Below, piece by piece: positions 1-9,099 of a DNA stretch of 64,000 nucleotides. Position 1 is the stretch's first letter. Every line of letters begins with the position of its first letter. The notes under the pieces are model-generated. The model did not search any database and was not told the DNA's origin. It saw only the letters and a list, made by a program, of their open reading frames with translations. Location of the stretch: contig CAJTWN010000009.1 in the NCBI GenBank assembly GCA_910580105.1, forward strand, positions 1 through 64,000, in the 5' to 3' direction. The position numbers and the translations under genes were made by a program. The DNA comes from an uncultured Clostridia bacterium. Lineage in GTDB: Bacteria > Bacillota > Clostridia > Monoglobales > Monoglobaceae.

Positions 1-48
1 TGTTTTATGATTCTTTTGCTACTTCTTGTAGTAACCATAAAAAAGTAA
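1..48 (+). CDS. 3' end of a small hydrophobic toxin-like peptide (copy 1, cut by window edge)
   Basis: The frame ending at TAA 46-48 reads FMILLLLLVVTIKK, a hydrophobic run with a basic tail. The start lies outside the window. It is followed by the same hairpin and the same facing antisense promoter as the complete 25-residue gene at 46237-46314, which ends VIVSINVK. Short hydrophobic peptides with an antisense RNA over their 3' end are the hallmark of TxpA/RatA-type type I toxin-antitoxin systems. Membrane toxicity is inferred by analogy. The call rests mostly on the shared architecture, because only about 15 codons are visible. Confidence 0.5.
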   Translation, partial: CFMILLLLLVVTIKK

Positions 49-76
49 CCGCCCCTCGTCCAAGATAGCGGTTACT
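43..76. terminator. Bidirectional hairpin after toxin-like copy 1
   Basis: AAGTAACCGC (43-52) pairs with GCGGTTACTT (67-76). The same arrangement follows the other two copies, so it can end both the toxin mRNA and the facing antisense RNA. Confidence 0.6.
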
Positions 77-119
77 TAAACCCTATTTTGGCTAACCGCA
101 TTGCGGTAACCTTTTATCT
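43..119 (-). ncRNA. Putative antisense antitoxin RNA, copy 1
   Basis: Predicted from the minus-strand promoter at 126-154, which would start transcription near 119 and run into the 3' end of the toxin-like gene, ending at the 43-76 hairpin. It contains the inverted repeat around 93-110 (AACCGCA / TGCGGTAA) shared with the other copies. Both ends are inferred. Confidence 0.45.
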
Positions 120-125
120 GCTTTT

Positions 126-154
126 ATTATATCTATTTTCCTTCAATTTGTCAA
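126..154 (-). promoter_or_regulatory. Antisense RNA promoter, copy 1
   Basis: On the minus strand, TTGACA (154-149) and TATAAT (131-126) are separated by exactly 17 bases. This is a consensus sigma-A promoter facing the 3' end of the toxin-like gene. It is conserved with the promoters at 46128-46156 and 46472-46500. Confidence 0.75.
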
Positions 155-179
155 GTGAAACGTGATGACGAGGATGGCA

Positions 180-410
180 TTGAAATGAAATTTTTCGCAT
201 TAACGGGCGACCACACGACGTCAGAACACGCCCTATAACGCTCATTTTGGCGGCTGCCAAAAGTTCGCTTTCAGGTCGGTTCTTCCTTTATCCCACAAAA
301 GCTCTGCTTTTGTGGGAGCCCTATACCTCATCCGCTTTCATCCGCGACTATCGGTGAAAGGCTTTTCCACTCGGCATAGTCGCGCACTGGATCAAGGCTC
401 AGCCTTGTTT
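180..410. repeat. Palindrome cluster I, scattered part
   Basis: Non-coding run of short palindromes also found in clusters at 6.7-7.4, 44.5, 46.7-47.4, 55.4-56.1 and 57.2-57.9 kb. A clear member is 292-316: arms CCCACAAAAGC and GCTTTTGTGGG around loop TCT. Short reading frames through it are by-products of the repeats. Confidence 0.75.
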
Positions 411-1110
411 TGTGGGAAAGAGGAGACGCCGGCCATAAAGTGAATCTTCGCGGCAAAGCCGTGGAGTGAACAAATTTGGCCGTGCAACGACGACGGGTCA
501 AGCGTCACGCTTCCGGGCGACCACATGGGGTCGCCCCTACGGAATCCGCGGCAATCGGTATAATGTTTTTCCTCTCGGCATAGTCGCGCATTGGATGAAA
601 CGTCACGTTTCGAAATATGGATTTCCCAGGGCTCCCACAAAACGCCAACGCAGTGCGTTTTGTGGGAAAGAGGAGACGCCGGCCATAAAGTGAATCTTCG
701 CGGCAAAGCCGTGGAGTGAACAAATTTGGCCGTGCAACGACGACGGGTCAAGCGTCACGCTTCCGGGCGACCACATGGGGTCGCCCCTACGGAATCCGCG
801 GCAATCGGTATAATGTTTTTCCTCTCGGCATAGTCGCGCATTGGATGAAACGTCACGTTTCGAAATATGGATTTCCCAGGGCTCCCACAAAACGCCAACG
901 CAGTGCGTTTTGTGGGAAAGAGGAGGCGCCGGCCTTAAAGTGAATCTTCGCGGCAAAGCCGCGAAGTGAACAAAGTTGGCCGTGCAACGACGACGGGTCA
1001 AGCGTCACGCTTCCGGGCGACCACATGGGGTCGCCCCTACGGAATCCGCGGCAATCGGTATAATGTTTTTCCTCTCGGCATAGTCGCGCATTGGATGAAA
1101 CGTCACGTTT
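411..1110. repeat. 250-bp tandem repeat (2.8 units) of composite palindromes
   Basis: Units begin near 411, 661 and 911 with a period of 250 bases and are nearly identical; the third stops near 1110 after the AAACGTCACGTTT palindrome. Each unit holds several hairpins: CTTCGCGGC/GCCGCGAAG-like, AAGCG-TCA-CGCTT, GGGCGACC/GGTCGCCC, AAACG-TCA-CGTTT and CCCACAAAACGC/GCGTTTTGTGGG. No ribosome binding site or conserved protein is seen. From 1111 to 1402 nothing further was recognised. Confidence 0.85.
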
Positions 1111-1402
1111 CCAGGGAACTTTTTGGCAGAAATAACCGTCTAAAGAAGTGAAACTACATTTTTATACGTTCAGTCATCCATTTAACCTCTATAATTATAA
1201 AATGATGTCCTCCTCCTCTTTTCGGCGGCGGCTACTTCATTTAATGCAAAGAGGCAGTCCCCGCTTTGCAGTTGAAACTTTCGAAGCTGCGAAAAATCTC
1301 AGATGCAGAAATTTTTCAGGCCGATACGTTATCACACCACAGTTTTACGGGGATTCTTTTTTGGATGACCGGATGCACTTTTAACCGGAAGGGAGAGAAA
1401 GA

Positions 1403-4045
1403 ATGAAAGATGTACTGAAAAAAAGCATATGGATGTGTTTATGGTTTGTCATGCTGACGACGGCTGCCTGGGCGGCGGAGGTTGCACCATCAGACCTGCG
1501 GTTCACCCCCCAGGGGGACGGAAAATTTATCTACTGCAACAACGAAGAGGGAATCAGCCTTTATAATCTTGCGGACAGCAGCGGAATGACCCCTTCTTAT
1601 ATTATGAACAATGAAAATCTGACACCGGATAAATACTTATTGTATCTGACACACTTTAATTACACCCATAAAAACAATGCGCAATATCAGGCAATTTCGC
1701 CCGGTTTTGCCATTGAACTGGATGTGGAGATGACTGCAAAAGAGGACACAACCGTGCGGGTGAACCGCACCGGTTTTGAAACGCCGCTTTTGATAAAAAC
1801 GAATGAATGGGGAAACCTCAAATTTTCAAACGCAGACTGGGGAAGCCTGAATGCCTGCGCGGATATGATGGAGGAAACCATCTATCAGCTGCATTCTGAC
1901 ATTGTCTATCGTCCCCGGACCCAGGAAGCAAAAACGATAAAAATCAAAAAGGGAGAAACCGTTTGGCTCAGCCGTTATGTTGATAATTACGACCGCATCC
2001 CCTATATGCGGCCCGGATTTTTGACGGCGGACGTGGATGTGCTTTCCGGCTGTCTGGATATGAATGTTGTCGCGCTTAAATCCGGACTGGAACTGGGCGA
2101 CCGCAGCGGATTCCGGAAGGATGCCGCTTTTGGCAGTTTTAAAAGGGACACCATGCACAAGGGAATTGGCGACACCTTGCCGAAGGTGAACGCAGAACTT
2201 TCGTATACCATTGACGATACAGTGGCCGATGGAACTGCGCTCCCGGTCCGGGTATATAACCAATATCACCCGGAAGGCAGTGTGGTGGAAACCTGGATTA
2301 CCAATATCAATCCGCTGGCAGATCTCTGGTCCCGGGATTCGGCGGCAGAATCGGACATGATTCCGCTTCGCTATTACGACCCGTCCAAGAAAAGCTTTTA
2401 TGGCAGGAACGTTCCGCAAAGGGAACGTGAAGATACCTGGTATTTTGATACGCGGCACAGTGACGCACGGGCCTATGACCCCGCCCTTGCCGGCGATGTG
2501 GCAAGAGAAGACTATCATCCGAACTTCCTTTTGGATATAGAAGAAGAAAATCTGAACCGGGCCTGTTGTATGGGAAATTTCGGCGTGACGGAACGCTATG
2601 CAATTACAGTGACCAATCAAGGCGCGCAAAACCGGTTTGTGGAATATGAACTTTATACCAATTCCAATTTGATTGTCAAGGTGACGGACGAGACCGGCGC
2701 TCTGATACAGCCGGTACTCTGCAAAGGCTATACCATGGAGCAGACCTATGACGTGATGGCCTCTGTGGAAATTCCTGCAATGTCCACCCGGACTTTTTAT
2801 CTGGAATGTACCCTTCCGGTCAACTACATGGGCGGAATGAAGAACCGGCTGTTTGTCCAGTCACAGCCCACCGAAAAGGAATATTCGGAGGAGGTTCTTT
2901 ACCGCCTTCCTGAAATGAAGGACCTGAGCGGCAGAGAAGAACTGATAGCGATGGTGGAAAAGGGCAGCGATGAAGTAAAGCGGATATTTGACGGGCGCTG
3001 GTATGACTATGAGGTGATTCCCACCGACTATGGTTACATGGCACGCTGGGCAACCTGGGACGGAAACCCCAACTTCCACCGTCCGGTTTGGGAGATGACC
3101 CGTTATCTGTATTTCTTTGACAAGGACTTCAACCTTACCGGTTCCTATGGATTCCACGATGATTTCCCCGTAGATATGGCCTATGCGGAAAAGACATTCT
3201 ATGTCCGCACATACAGCGGAACCATCTGGGAATCCAAAGACGCCGCCCATTGGAATAAACGCAGGGAGCAGGTGATGCCCATGGGTTCCGCTGACAACCC
3301 GTTTGGTTCCTATTCCAGTGACGGAGCAATTTACGCAGGCATTTCCGACGACCGCTATCTGCCGGTTGCATTCCAGACCGGCGGTCCGCCCTTTGTGGAA
3401 ACATTGGCGGAGTTGTTCATTGCAAGCGACAAAAACACCATTTGGTTATCATATGACGGCATCTATTGGAATACCCTCACCGCGGAAACGGAGATAAAGA
3501 CCATCGAAAAAGATGGCGATGTCCTGATCATCAACGGTGAAGAAACGCTTCCTCTTCCGGAAAAGAAGGCGCAGGAAACCTATATCCGCCTTAAAGATTC
3601 ATATCTCAGCTTTGATCAGCCCCCGGTGATCGAGAACGACCGGACGCTGGTACCGATGCGCTTTATCTTTGAACAGCTGGGCCTTGAAGTTTTCTGGGAC
3701 GAAGAGGCACGGGCGGCAACTGCGGGCAAGGACGGATTCACTGTCACATTCTTCATCGACAGTGATACGGCTTGGGTAAATGGTGAAGAGATGAAGATGG
3801 ATACAGTTCCCCGGCAGATCAACTGGCGGACGCTGGTACCGCTGCGGTTTTTGAGCGAGCAGCTGGGCTATTCCGTTGAATGGGATGAAGAAAACCGGCT
3901 GGCGGATATTCAGGAGCCAAAGGAACCCCGGCCCACCAAAATACCGGAAACAGATGACAAACAACCTGAAACCGGAGAAGCGCCGGAAAATATAACCGGA
4001 GAAATCCCGGATGACCGGCCGGCCATCCCAATCGAAGAATACTGA
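1403..4045 (+). CDS. Secreted protein with C-terminal copper-amine-oxidase-N-like domain
   Basis: 880 residues. A signal peptide (about residues 1-25, ending AAWAA) follows a GGGAGAG ribosome binding site. Residues about 733-837 carry two copies of the pattern 'RTLVPMRF..EQLGLEVFWDEE', typical of the copper amine oxidase N-terminal domain family (PF07833). That domain is a common non-enzymatic module of secreted clostridial proteins, probably a wall-binding or structural unit. The last 40 residues are rich in Pro, Glu and Lys, like a linker. The central 700 residues, with many aromatic and Gly/Asp-rich segments, resemble no family I can name; a beta-rich fold is likely. It is a single-gene unit: repeats lie upstream and a strong terminator downstream. 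Secretion is well supported; the function is unknown. Confidence 0.85.
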   Translation: MKDVLKKSIWMCLWFVMLTTAAWAAEVAPSDLRFTPQGDGKFIYCNNEEGISLYNLADSSGMTPSYIMNNENLTPDKYLLYLTHFNYTHKNNAQYQAISPGFAIELDVEMTAKEDTTVRVNRTGFETPLLIKTNEWGNLKFSNADWGSLNACADMMEETIYQLHSDIVYRPRTQEAKTIKIKKGETVWLSRYVDNYDRIPYMRPGFLTADVDVLSGCLDMNVVALKSGLELGDRSGFRKDAAFGSFKRDTMHKGIGDTLPKVNAELSYTIDDTVADGTALPVRVYNQYHPEGSVVETWITNINPLADLWSRDSAAESDMIPLRYYDPSKKSFYGRNVPQREREDTWYFDTRHSDARAYDPALAGDVAREDYHPNFLLDIEEENLNRACCMGNFGVTERYAITVTNQGAQNRFVEYELYTNSNLIVKVTDETGALIQPVLCKGYTMEQTYDVMASVEIPAMSTRTFYLECTLPVNYMGGMKNRLFVQSQPTEKEYSEEVLYRLPEMKDLSGREELIAMVEKGSDEVKRIFDGRWYDYEVIPTDYGYMARWATWDGNPNFHRPVWEMTRYLYFFDKDFNLTGSYGFHDDFPVDMAYAEKTFYVRTYSGTIWESKDAAHWNKRREQVMPMGSADNPFGSYSSDGAIYAGISDDRYLPVAFQTGGPPFVETLAELFIASDKNTIWLSYDGIYWNTLTAETEIKTIEKDGDVLIINGEETLPLPEKKAQETYIRLKDSYLSFDQPPVIENDRTLVPMRFIFEQLGLEVFWDEEARAATAGKDGFTVTFFIDSDTAWVNGEEMKMDTVPRQINWRTLVPLRFLSEQLGYSVEWDEENRLADIQEPKEPRPTKIPETDDKQPETGEAPENITGEIPDDRPAIPIEEY

Positions 4046-4094
4046 ACCAATTTCCAGCTGTTTTTCGAACATAATGAAGGAAAACAACCAATAG

Positions 4095-4137
4095 AAAAAC
4101 CTCTGCGGCAGGAATTCTCTTGCCGCGGAGGTTTTTT
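4095..4137. terminator. Rho-independent terminator
   Basis: Arms AAAAACCTCTGCGGCA (4095-4110) and TGCCGCGGAGGTTTTTT (4121-4137) pair with one mismatch and end in a T run. It closes the 1403-4045 gene; the A run on the left arm makes it potentially bidirectional. Confidence 0.9.
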
Positions 4138-4299
4138 ATTGGAAGCAGTAAAATGCAAAATAATTGCTGTGCCGTCCTTTTGGGAAAAAAATCACCGTTC
4201 AGGGAACTTACCGAAAGACGAAGCATTGTATAAATGGTACCAAAAACTATATTATCATTCTACAAATCTTACAAATATTTCTATATTGTTAAAATTCTA

Positions 4300-4328
4300 T
4301 TGCAATGTGCGAAAAATGGTTGTATAAT
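4300..4328 (+). promoter_or_regulatory. Promoter of the GLUG-dockerin gene
   Basis: TTGCAA (4300-4305) and TATAAT (4323-4328) are 17 bases apart, about 34 bases before the start codon. AGGAGGG lies just before ATG 4362. Confidence 0.7.
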
Positions 4329-4361
4329 AAAACCAAATAAAAATTTTCAGGAGGGAAAAAT

Positions 4362-6656
4362 ATGAAAGCAAGAAAAATTGTATCCGTACTTTTGGCGGCA
4401 ATTATGCTGATGTCCCTTATGGGAACGATGGCATTTGCCGAGGGCGCTGATCTTGTGATTGCAAATGAAGCAGACTGGTCAGCATTCTGCGCCTCTGTAG
4501 CGGAAGGTACAAATTATGAAGGACAGACCGTACAGCTTACGGCTGACATTACCACAGACCAGATGGTGGGACAATCCACCAGGCTTGCCACGGTTTTAGT
4601 GGGAAAACTATTTAAAGGAACATTTGACGGCGGCGGCAATACCATCACCTTTACCTATGCAACGACAGAAGTAAAGGGTTCACAGCCGGGTATCGGCGTC
4701 TTTTCGGCTTTGGACGGCGCTGTTGTGCAGAACCTGAATGTTGAAGCAAATATAACCGATACATTCGGCGAATATGCAGTGGGCGGTATTGCAGGTTATA
4801 TGGTTAAAGGTGCGCTGGTTGACAACTGTCATGTCAGCGGAACCATTTCGGCTGTATACGATGCCGGCGGCATTGTGGGCAAAGGCATGAATAATGCAAA
4901 GATAACCAACAGCAGCAATACAGCGGATATTACCACCGTAAATGGAAAAACCGGCGGCATTGCAAGCTCTTTATACTATCCGCCCACAGAAACCGGGGCG
5001 CTTTTGATTGAAAATTGTACCAACAGCGGTGCAATCACTGCAACCACAGGCGGTTATACCGGCGGTATTATCGGTCTTGGCACCGGGACACATATCCTCA
5101 GCTGTTCCAACAGCGGCATAGTGACCGGCAATGCGACTTCTATCGGCGGTATTGTTGGTGAACTGCAATACTGCGGCGTTGTGGATGGCTGTGAAAATAC
5201 AGGCGAAGTTATGAAAAACGGAAATGGCTATGGCGCCGGCGGTATCATCGGCTGGCTGCGTTATCCCCAGAGCAGTGCCTATAATTCCATTGATAAAAGC
5301 ATCGCAGTTGTAAAGAACAACACCAACAGGGGCAGCGTAACCTCTGACGGCGGTCATACCGGCGGTTTGATTGGCGTTGTCTACAATGCAATTGAAATGG
5401 CTGACTGTGCAAATTACGGCTTGGTAACAGCTGCCGGGATGTCCGGCATGGTAATCGGAAATTATCAGAAGACTGAGACGCCGATTGCAGGTGTGACGAA
5501 TGGGGTTTCAGTAACCGGCTGTGCAAACTATGCACGGGAAGCAAACCTTTCCGGCGGCAGTGTCGGCGTGTTGTTCGGACATCTTCCGGAAAATCCGGCA
5601 GGGAACCCAACCGATTATACAATAGAAAATAACCAGTCGGTTGTTGTAACCAACACGGCAAGCCCGGACAGCGCACCTTTGCAGCAGGGCAGTGCAGAAG
5701 TAGAGTTTGTTGAGACCGCCACCATCGGGAAGATCCGCTTTGTTCAGGAGCAGAACAATGTTTCTGTCTATCTGGATGCAGCAGAAGCAGGACAATTCAT
5801 CGAAAACTTTGTGGCTGCGGAACTGACCATTGAAATGACAGGGGATTTGGGACTTGGCGCGTTTACACCGGCAAGCGACGCCCTTGTCATTGACGACAGA
5901 GGAAATGGCACATACCTGATCCGGGAAAGAGAAGGGGAAGACGGTGTCAACGATCTGACCGGAAACGCTATCCTGCTCGGTTCCATTGCTGTTACCGGTT
6001 ATGGTACAGGTACGATTGGGCTGAAAGCCGATGCACCGGCACAGATGCAGAGAAGAATTGCAGACAATATCGTTGTATCCAGCGAATTGACCTTTGAAAC
6101 TGCTGCAGTTACACTGGAAGAAGCCACCCATACTTTGACCGTAAACATTGCCTTCAATAACAACATAGCCGAAGGAAATACTGCGGCATATCAGGATATG
6201 CAGGTGGTCATTACCGGAGCAAACGGAGAAAAAGCCGTATATGAACTGGGAAGCGGAGAAGCCGCAGACAAAAATTATATCACTTATACAGCCAGAAATG
6301 CAGTGATCACTGCGGATCTTCCGGAGAATGTACGCTATACTGTTGCGGTCAGCGGGGCAGGATACCGCACTGCAAAGAAATCGGTTGTTTTAAAAGAAGA
6401 TGCGGTTCTCAATTTCTGGAACAATGTTAAAGATGCCGCAGACGAGAACGAAGAAACAAAGAACTTCCTGGCCGGAGAGATTGTCAACGACGGAAAGATT
6501 AACGTTTATGACCTGTCGGCAGTGGTATCGTATTTCGGTGAACTTGACCTGAACGCAGAGGGCACAGCATCTGATTATGCGAAGTATGACCTGAACCGCG
6601 ACGGAAAGGTGGATTCCAAGGACGTTGCAATGGTGCTTGTCTCCTGGAACGAATAG
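4362..6656 (+). CDS. Secreted GLUG-repeat protein with dockerin-like C-terminus
   Basis: 764 residues with a signal peptide (1-27, cut after AFA). Residues about 50-390 form a series of GLUG-type motifs (GGIAGYMVKGALVDNC, GGIVGELQYCGVVDGC and similar), expected to make a beta-solenoid adhesin-like stalk. Residues about 455-570 are a beta-rich segment that could be cohesin-like, and 580-690 another beta domain; both recur in the protein at 9315-12104. The last 60 residues are a dockerin type I pair: a degenerate first loop (GEIVNDGKINVYDLS) and a clean second calcium loop (YDLNRDGKVDSKDV). Dockerins plug into cohesins, so docking to a surface scaffold is the family expectation, but no clear cohesin scaffold is in this window. 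Its substrate is not evident. Confidence 0.85.
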   Translation: MKARKIVSVLLAAIMLMSLMGTMAFAEGADLVIANEADWSAFCASVAEGTNYEGQTVQLTADITTDQMVGQSTRLATVLVGKLFKGTFDGGGNTITFTYATTEVKGSQPGIGVFSALDGAVVQNLNVEANITDTFGEYAVGGIAGYMVKGALVDNCHVSGTISAVYDAGGIVGKGMNNAKITNSSNTADITTVNGKTGGIASSLYYPPTETGALLIENCTNSGAITATTGGYTGGIIGLGTGTHILSCSNSGIVTGNATSIGGIVGELQYCGVVDGCENTGEVMKNGNGYGAGGIIGWLRYPQSSAYNSIDKSIAVVKNNTNRGSVTSDGGHTGGLIGVVYNAIEMADCANYGLVTAAGMSGMVIGNYQKTETPIAGVTNGVSVTGCANYAREANLSGGSVGVLFGHLPENPAGNPTDYTIENNQSVVVTNTASPDSAPLQQGSAEVEFVETATIGKIRFVQEQNNVSVYLDAAEAGQFIENFVAAELTIEMTGDLGLGAFTPASDALVIDDRGNGTYLIREREGEDGVNDLTGNAILLGSIAVTGYGTGTIGLKADAPAQMQRRIADNIVVSSELTFETAAVTLEEATHTLTVNIAFNNNIAEGNTAAYQDMQVVITGANGEKAVYELGSGEAADKNYITYTARNAVITADLPENVRYTVAVSGAGYRTAKKSVVLKEDAVLNFWNNVKDAADENEETKNFLAGEIVNDGKINVYDLSAVVSYFGELDLNAEGTASDYAKYDLNRDGKVDSKDVAMVLVSWNE

Positions 6657-6679
6657 GAACCTTAGGTTCCATCCGGAAC

Positions 6680-7430
6680 TTACACGCGCTGTTGCGCGTG
6701 AGGGATGCAAGGCTGATCCTTGACCCAATGCGCGGATATACCGAGTGGAAAAACATTTTACCGAGTGCCGCGTCGTCGGCACTCGGCGCATTTGCTCAGT
6801 TCTGTGGGATATAGGAAAAACCGGTCATAAGGAGCAAAGCCGCGAAGTGAACAAAGTTGGTCGTGTGCCGACGAGGCCGGCATTGAAATGAAATTTTTCG
6901 CATTGACGGGCGACCACGCAGGGTCGCCCCTACGAAAACCGGGCAAATTGACCGAGAGTAGCGGCGTGACGCTTGACCCGTCGTCGGCACTCGGCGCATT
7001 TGCTCGGTTTTCCTGTGAAAAGCCTTCACTTTGGGCGCCGGCACCTCCTCTTTCCCACAAAACACACTAGGGTTCCCACAAAAGCTCTGCTTTTGTGGGA
7101 TATAGGAAGAACCGCCGAAGAAGAGATGCTTTTCCGCCAGGAAAAGCGAGCTAAATAAGGCGTGTTCTGACGCTGTGGGAGCCCTGCCCTACGATGTCCG
7201 TGACGCTAGACATATATTTGTAATTCGTGGATGACCCGTGCGTCCGCCGTAGGGGCGCCCCTGCGTGGTCGCCCGGAAACGTGATGTTTCATCATGTGCG
7301 CAAGCGTGACGCTTGACCCGGAACTTACACGCACGCATTTCGCGTGCGTGAGATGTGCACTATATGCCGTGCATAGCACGGCAAGATTCCCAAAAGGCAT
7401 AGCCTTTTGGGAAGAAGGGGGACACTCGTC
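6680..7430. repeat. Palindrome cluster II
   Basis: Intergenic palindromes: 7075-7099 (CCCACAAAAGC, loop TCT), 7365-7383 (TGCCGTGC, loop ATA, GCACGGCA), 7387-7413 (TTCCCAAAAGGC, loop ATA, GCCTTTTGGGAA), plus GGGCGACC/GGTCGCCC and AAACG-TGA-TGTTT forms. Two copies of ACTTACACGC with GC-rich hairpins stand at about 6679 and 7323. No supported coding region. Confidence 0.8.
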
Positions 7431-7472
7431 CTTAAAGCGAAGGGGTTTTGCAGAAAAAAACAGACAAATAAC

Positions 7473-7503
7473 AAAAATGACTTTCCAATGGAAAGTCATT
7501 TTT
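7473..7503. terminator. Perfect hairpin, possible bidirectional terminator
   Basis: AAAAATGACTTTCC (7473-7486), loop AAT, GGAAAGTCATTTTT (7490-7503). A perfect 14-bp stem with T runs in both directions. No gene clearly ends here, so it may be another member of the three-base-loop hairpin family. Confidence 0.55.
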
Positions 7504-8274
7504 GTATTTCGCGGAACATAAGCTGTTCGGTTATATCCTCCGCCATTGGTTTTGTCTCTCTGTTTCAGTTTCTTTATTTGCTGCGTACAACGATAATATA
7601 ATTATACTGCATTCTTTAAAGAAAAGGCCTGGAACGCCTCTTCCTCCTTCATACTTATAACGAAACAAAAAATGTCCTCCGCCTTTATAGGCGGCGTGTT
7701 CCATATTGGACTTTCAGTGGAAATTGTAATCTCCCACTGAACCCCGGAGGGCAAAGCCCCTCTGCGACGCTTGCAATCGTCAAAATAGATTTAAGCGCGC
7801 TTATCTTTCTTTGCTCTGTTTGACATATTTTCGCAGATAAAAGATATTTGTGCGTGATTGGCAAGTCGTCGCCGCAGACTATACTTTATTCACTTTGGCA
7901 GTATACCAGGCTCATGCCTCCCTTTTCTAAAAATGCCGCGCACCGCGCTCTATTTTTATCCATTTATAATTACTCCCTGGCATTTTTTTGCTTTGAATCA
8001 TTTACACTCATTATTCTCTATTTCTATATCAATTTTCGAAACGATTTGTTTTATTTCATAAAGATTTTGTTTCACTCTGTGCATATCCAGTCTATCATTT
8101 TGACAGCAAACAGAAAGATATAAATTTAACCTCCCTGTTATCCTATGTAATTGTTTTACGTAATTCAATAATTCCAGCCCAATTACTTTTCTGGTTTCAT
8201 AACACATTTTATGTTATAAAAGATAACATATTATTTTATTGCATAACAAGGTATACTAATTATGAGGTGGAAAA
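7504..8274. other. Intergenic stretch without recognised genes
   Basis: Contains small hairpins around 7680-7770 (for example CCGCC/GGCGG and GAGGGGC/GCCCCTC-like arms with short loops), then AT-rich DNA. Before the next gene, TATACT lies about 25 bases upstream of ATG 8275 in the string GCATAACAAGGTATA; a closely related string occurs at 14465-14480, suggesting a copied promoter region. No RNA or protein gene was recognised. Confidence 0.5.
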
Positions 8275-8460
8275 ATGAAGTCAAAATTACTGAAATATAC
8301 CCTTCGTCTAGATAAAGAATTATTTCAAAAAGTAAAATATATTGCAAACGAAGAACGCCGCAGTGTGAACAGGGAATTTGAATACATCATTAAATTGTCT
8401 GTTAAACACTATGAAAATAAACATGGCACGATTAATTTTACTTATTTTATAAACGAATAA
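8275..8460 (+). CDS. Small ribbon-helix-helix (Arc-like) DNA-binding protein
   Basis: 61 residues with GAGGTGG before the ATG. The sequence has a beta-strand-like start (KYTLRLDKELFQKVKY) and two amphipathic helices joined at ERRSVNREFEYII, the RHH arrangement of Arc/CopG repressors, which dimerise and insert the strand in the DNA major groove. It is followed 46 bases later by a second RHH gene. A near-identical pair lies at 45708-46113 beside the toxin-like module. Antitoxin-type or element-type regulators are plausible; the operator is unknown. Confidence 0.75.
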   Translation: MKSKLLKYTLRLDKELFQKVKYIANEERRSVNREFEYIIKLSVKHYENKHGTINFTYFINE

Positions 8461-8506
8461 ATTCTTTTATACAAATGAAAACAAAAGATATACATAGGTG
8501 AAAATA

Positions 8507-8677
8507 ATGGAAGAAATAAAATATACCCTGTTGATTGATAGACTTCTATTTAAGAAGTTTCGATATGTCGCAGACTGGGATGGGCGTTCTGCCAACCGGG
8601 AACTGGAAGTGCTGGTACGTAGTTATATCAAAACCTTTGAAGCCAAAAACGGGGAAATCAAACTAAAAAATGAATAA
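8507..8677 (+). CDS. Second small ribbon-helix-helix protein
   Basis: 56 residues from ATG 8507, with AGGTG at 8496-8500 as ribosome binding site; an in-frame GTG at 8498 would overlap that site and is less likely. The strand-helix-helix pattern (EEIKYTLLIDRLLFKKFRY, then DGRSANRELEVLV) marks an Arc-like RHH protein. It is nearly identical to the gene at 45940-46113 and diverges from its upstream neighbour, so the pair was duplicated as a unit. Confidence 0.7.
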   Translation: MEEIKYTLLIDRLLFKKFRYVADWDGRSANRELEVLVRSYIKTFEAKNGEIKLKNE

Positions 8678-8859
8678 AGAATAAAATACAAATATCCCAT
8701 CCAAAAGGTGAGGATGGATATAAAACATTCTCTATCCGGGTGAAAGAAGAGACGGTGGCTGCGCTTGATAAAATTGCACGTGAAAGTAATCGTTCCAGAA
8801 ATGAACTGATTAATTTGTTCTTAGAATATGGCACCGCCAATTATAAAATTGCTGAATAA
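8670..8859 (+). pseudogene. Third RHH gene, apparently frameshifted near its start
   Basis: The frame ending at TAA 8857-8859 encodes a clear Arc-like RHH domain (TFSIRVKEETVAALDKIA, then NRSRNELINLFLEYG) but has no ATG, GTG or TTG at a sensible place. ATG 8670 overlaps the stop of the previous gene as in a coupled operon, but its frame closes after MNKE. One extra A in the A-rich run near 8680 would join the two parts. Either a one-base deletion inactivated the gene or an unusual start is used. The 45.7 kb copy of this locus lacks it. Confidence 0.55.
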
Positions 8860-8979
8860 ACGTTTGTATACTATTTACTAATTACAAATGCCGCCTTTGC
8901 GATAATGATACCGCGGTTTTATTTTTAACAGCTTATATCACAAAAAGGAGGAGAAACATCCCCTCTTCCTTTCTATATT

Positions 8980-9099
8980 TTTAAAATTCTATATGTTGCT
9001 GTCTTATAGGAATATATTATTCTTTGTCATAGGGCAGACTGTTTCACATTGAAAGCCAACGGAATCCTTTTGATGGTCATTAAACAAACATCCCCTGCA
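8980..9099 (-). pseudogene. Duplicated 3' fragment of the membrane-Nudix gene
   Basis: This stretch closely matches 12743-12862, the last codons and 3' flank of the gene at 12765-14168. The minus-strand frame keeps CRGC, then VGFQCETVCPM, the Cys-rich tail, ending at 9004. Similarity stops abruptly at 9100, where a transposase remnant begins. It is a fragment left by recombination or transposition, not a gene. Confidence 0.7.

Noticed and set aside
466..1151. Several short frames (for example 466-693, 716-943, 966-1151) with nearly identical proteins
   Set aside because: They repeat with the 250-bp tandem unit, have no ribosome binding site and consist of translated palindromes.
1826..2629. 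267-codon frame antisense to the secreted 880-residue protein
   Set aside because: It lies opposite a clearly real gene with signal peptide and domain, has no ribosome binding site and resembles no protein.
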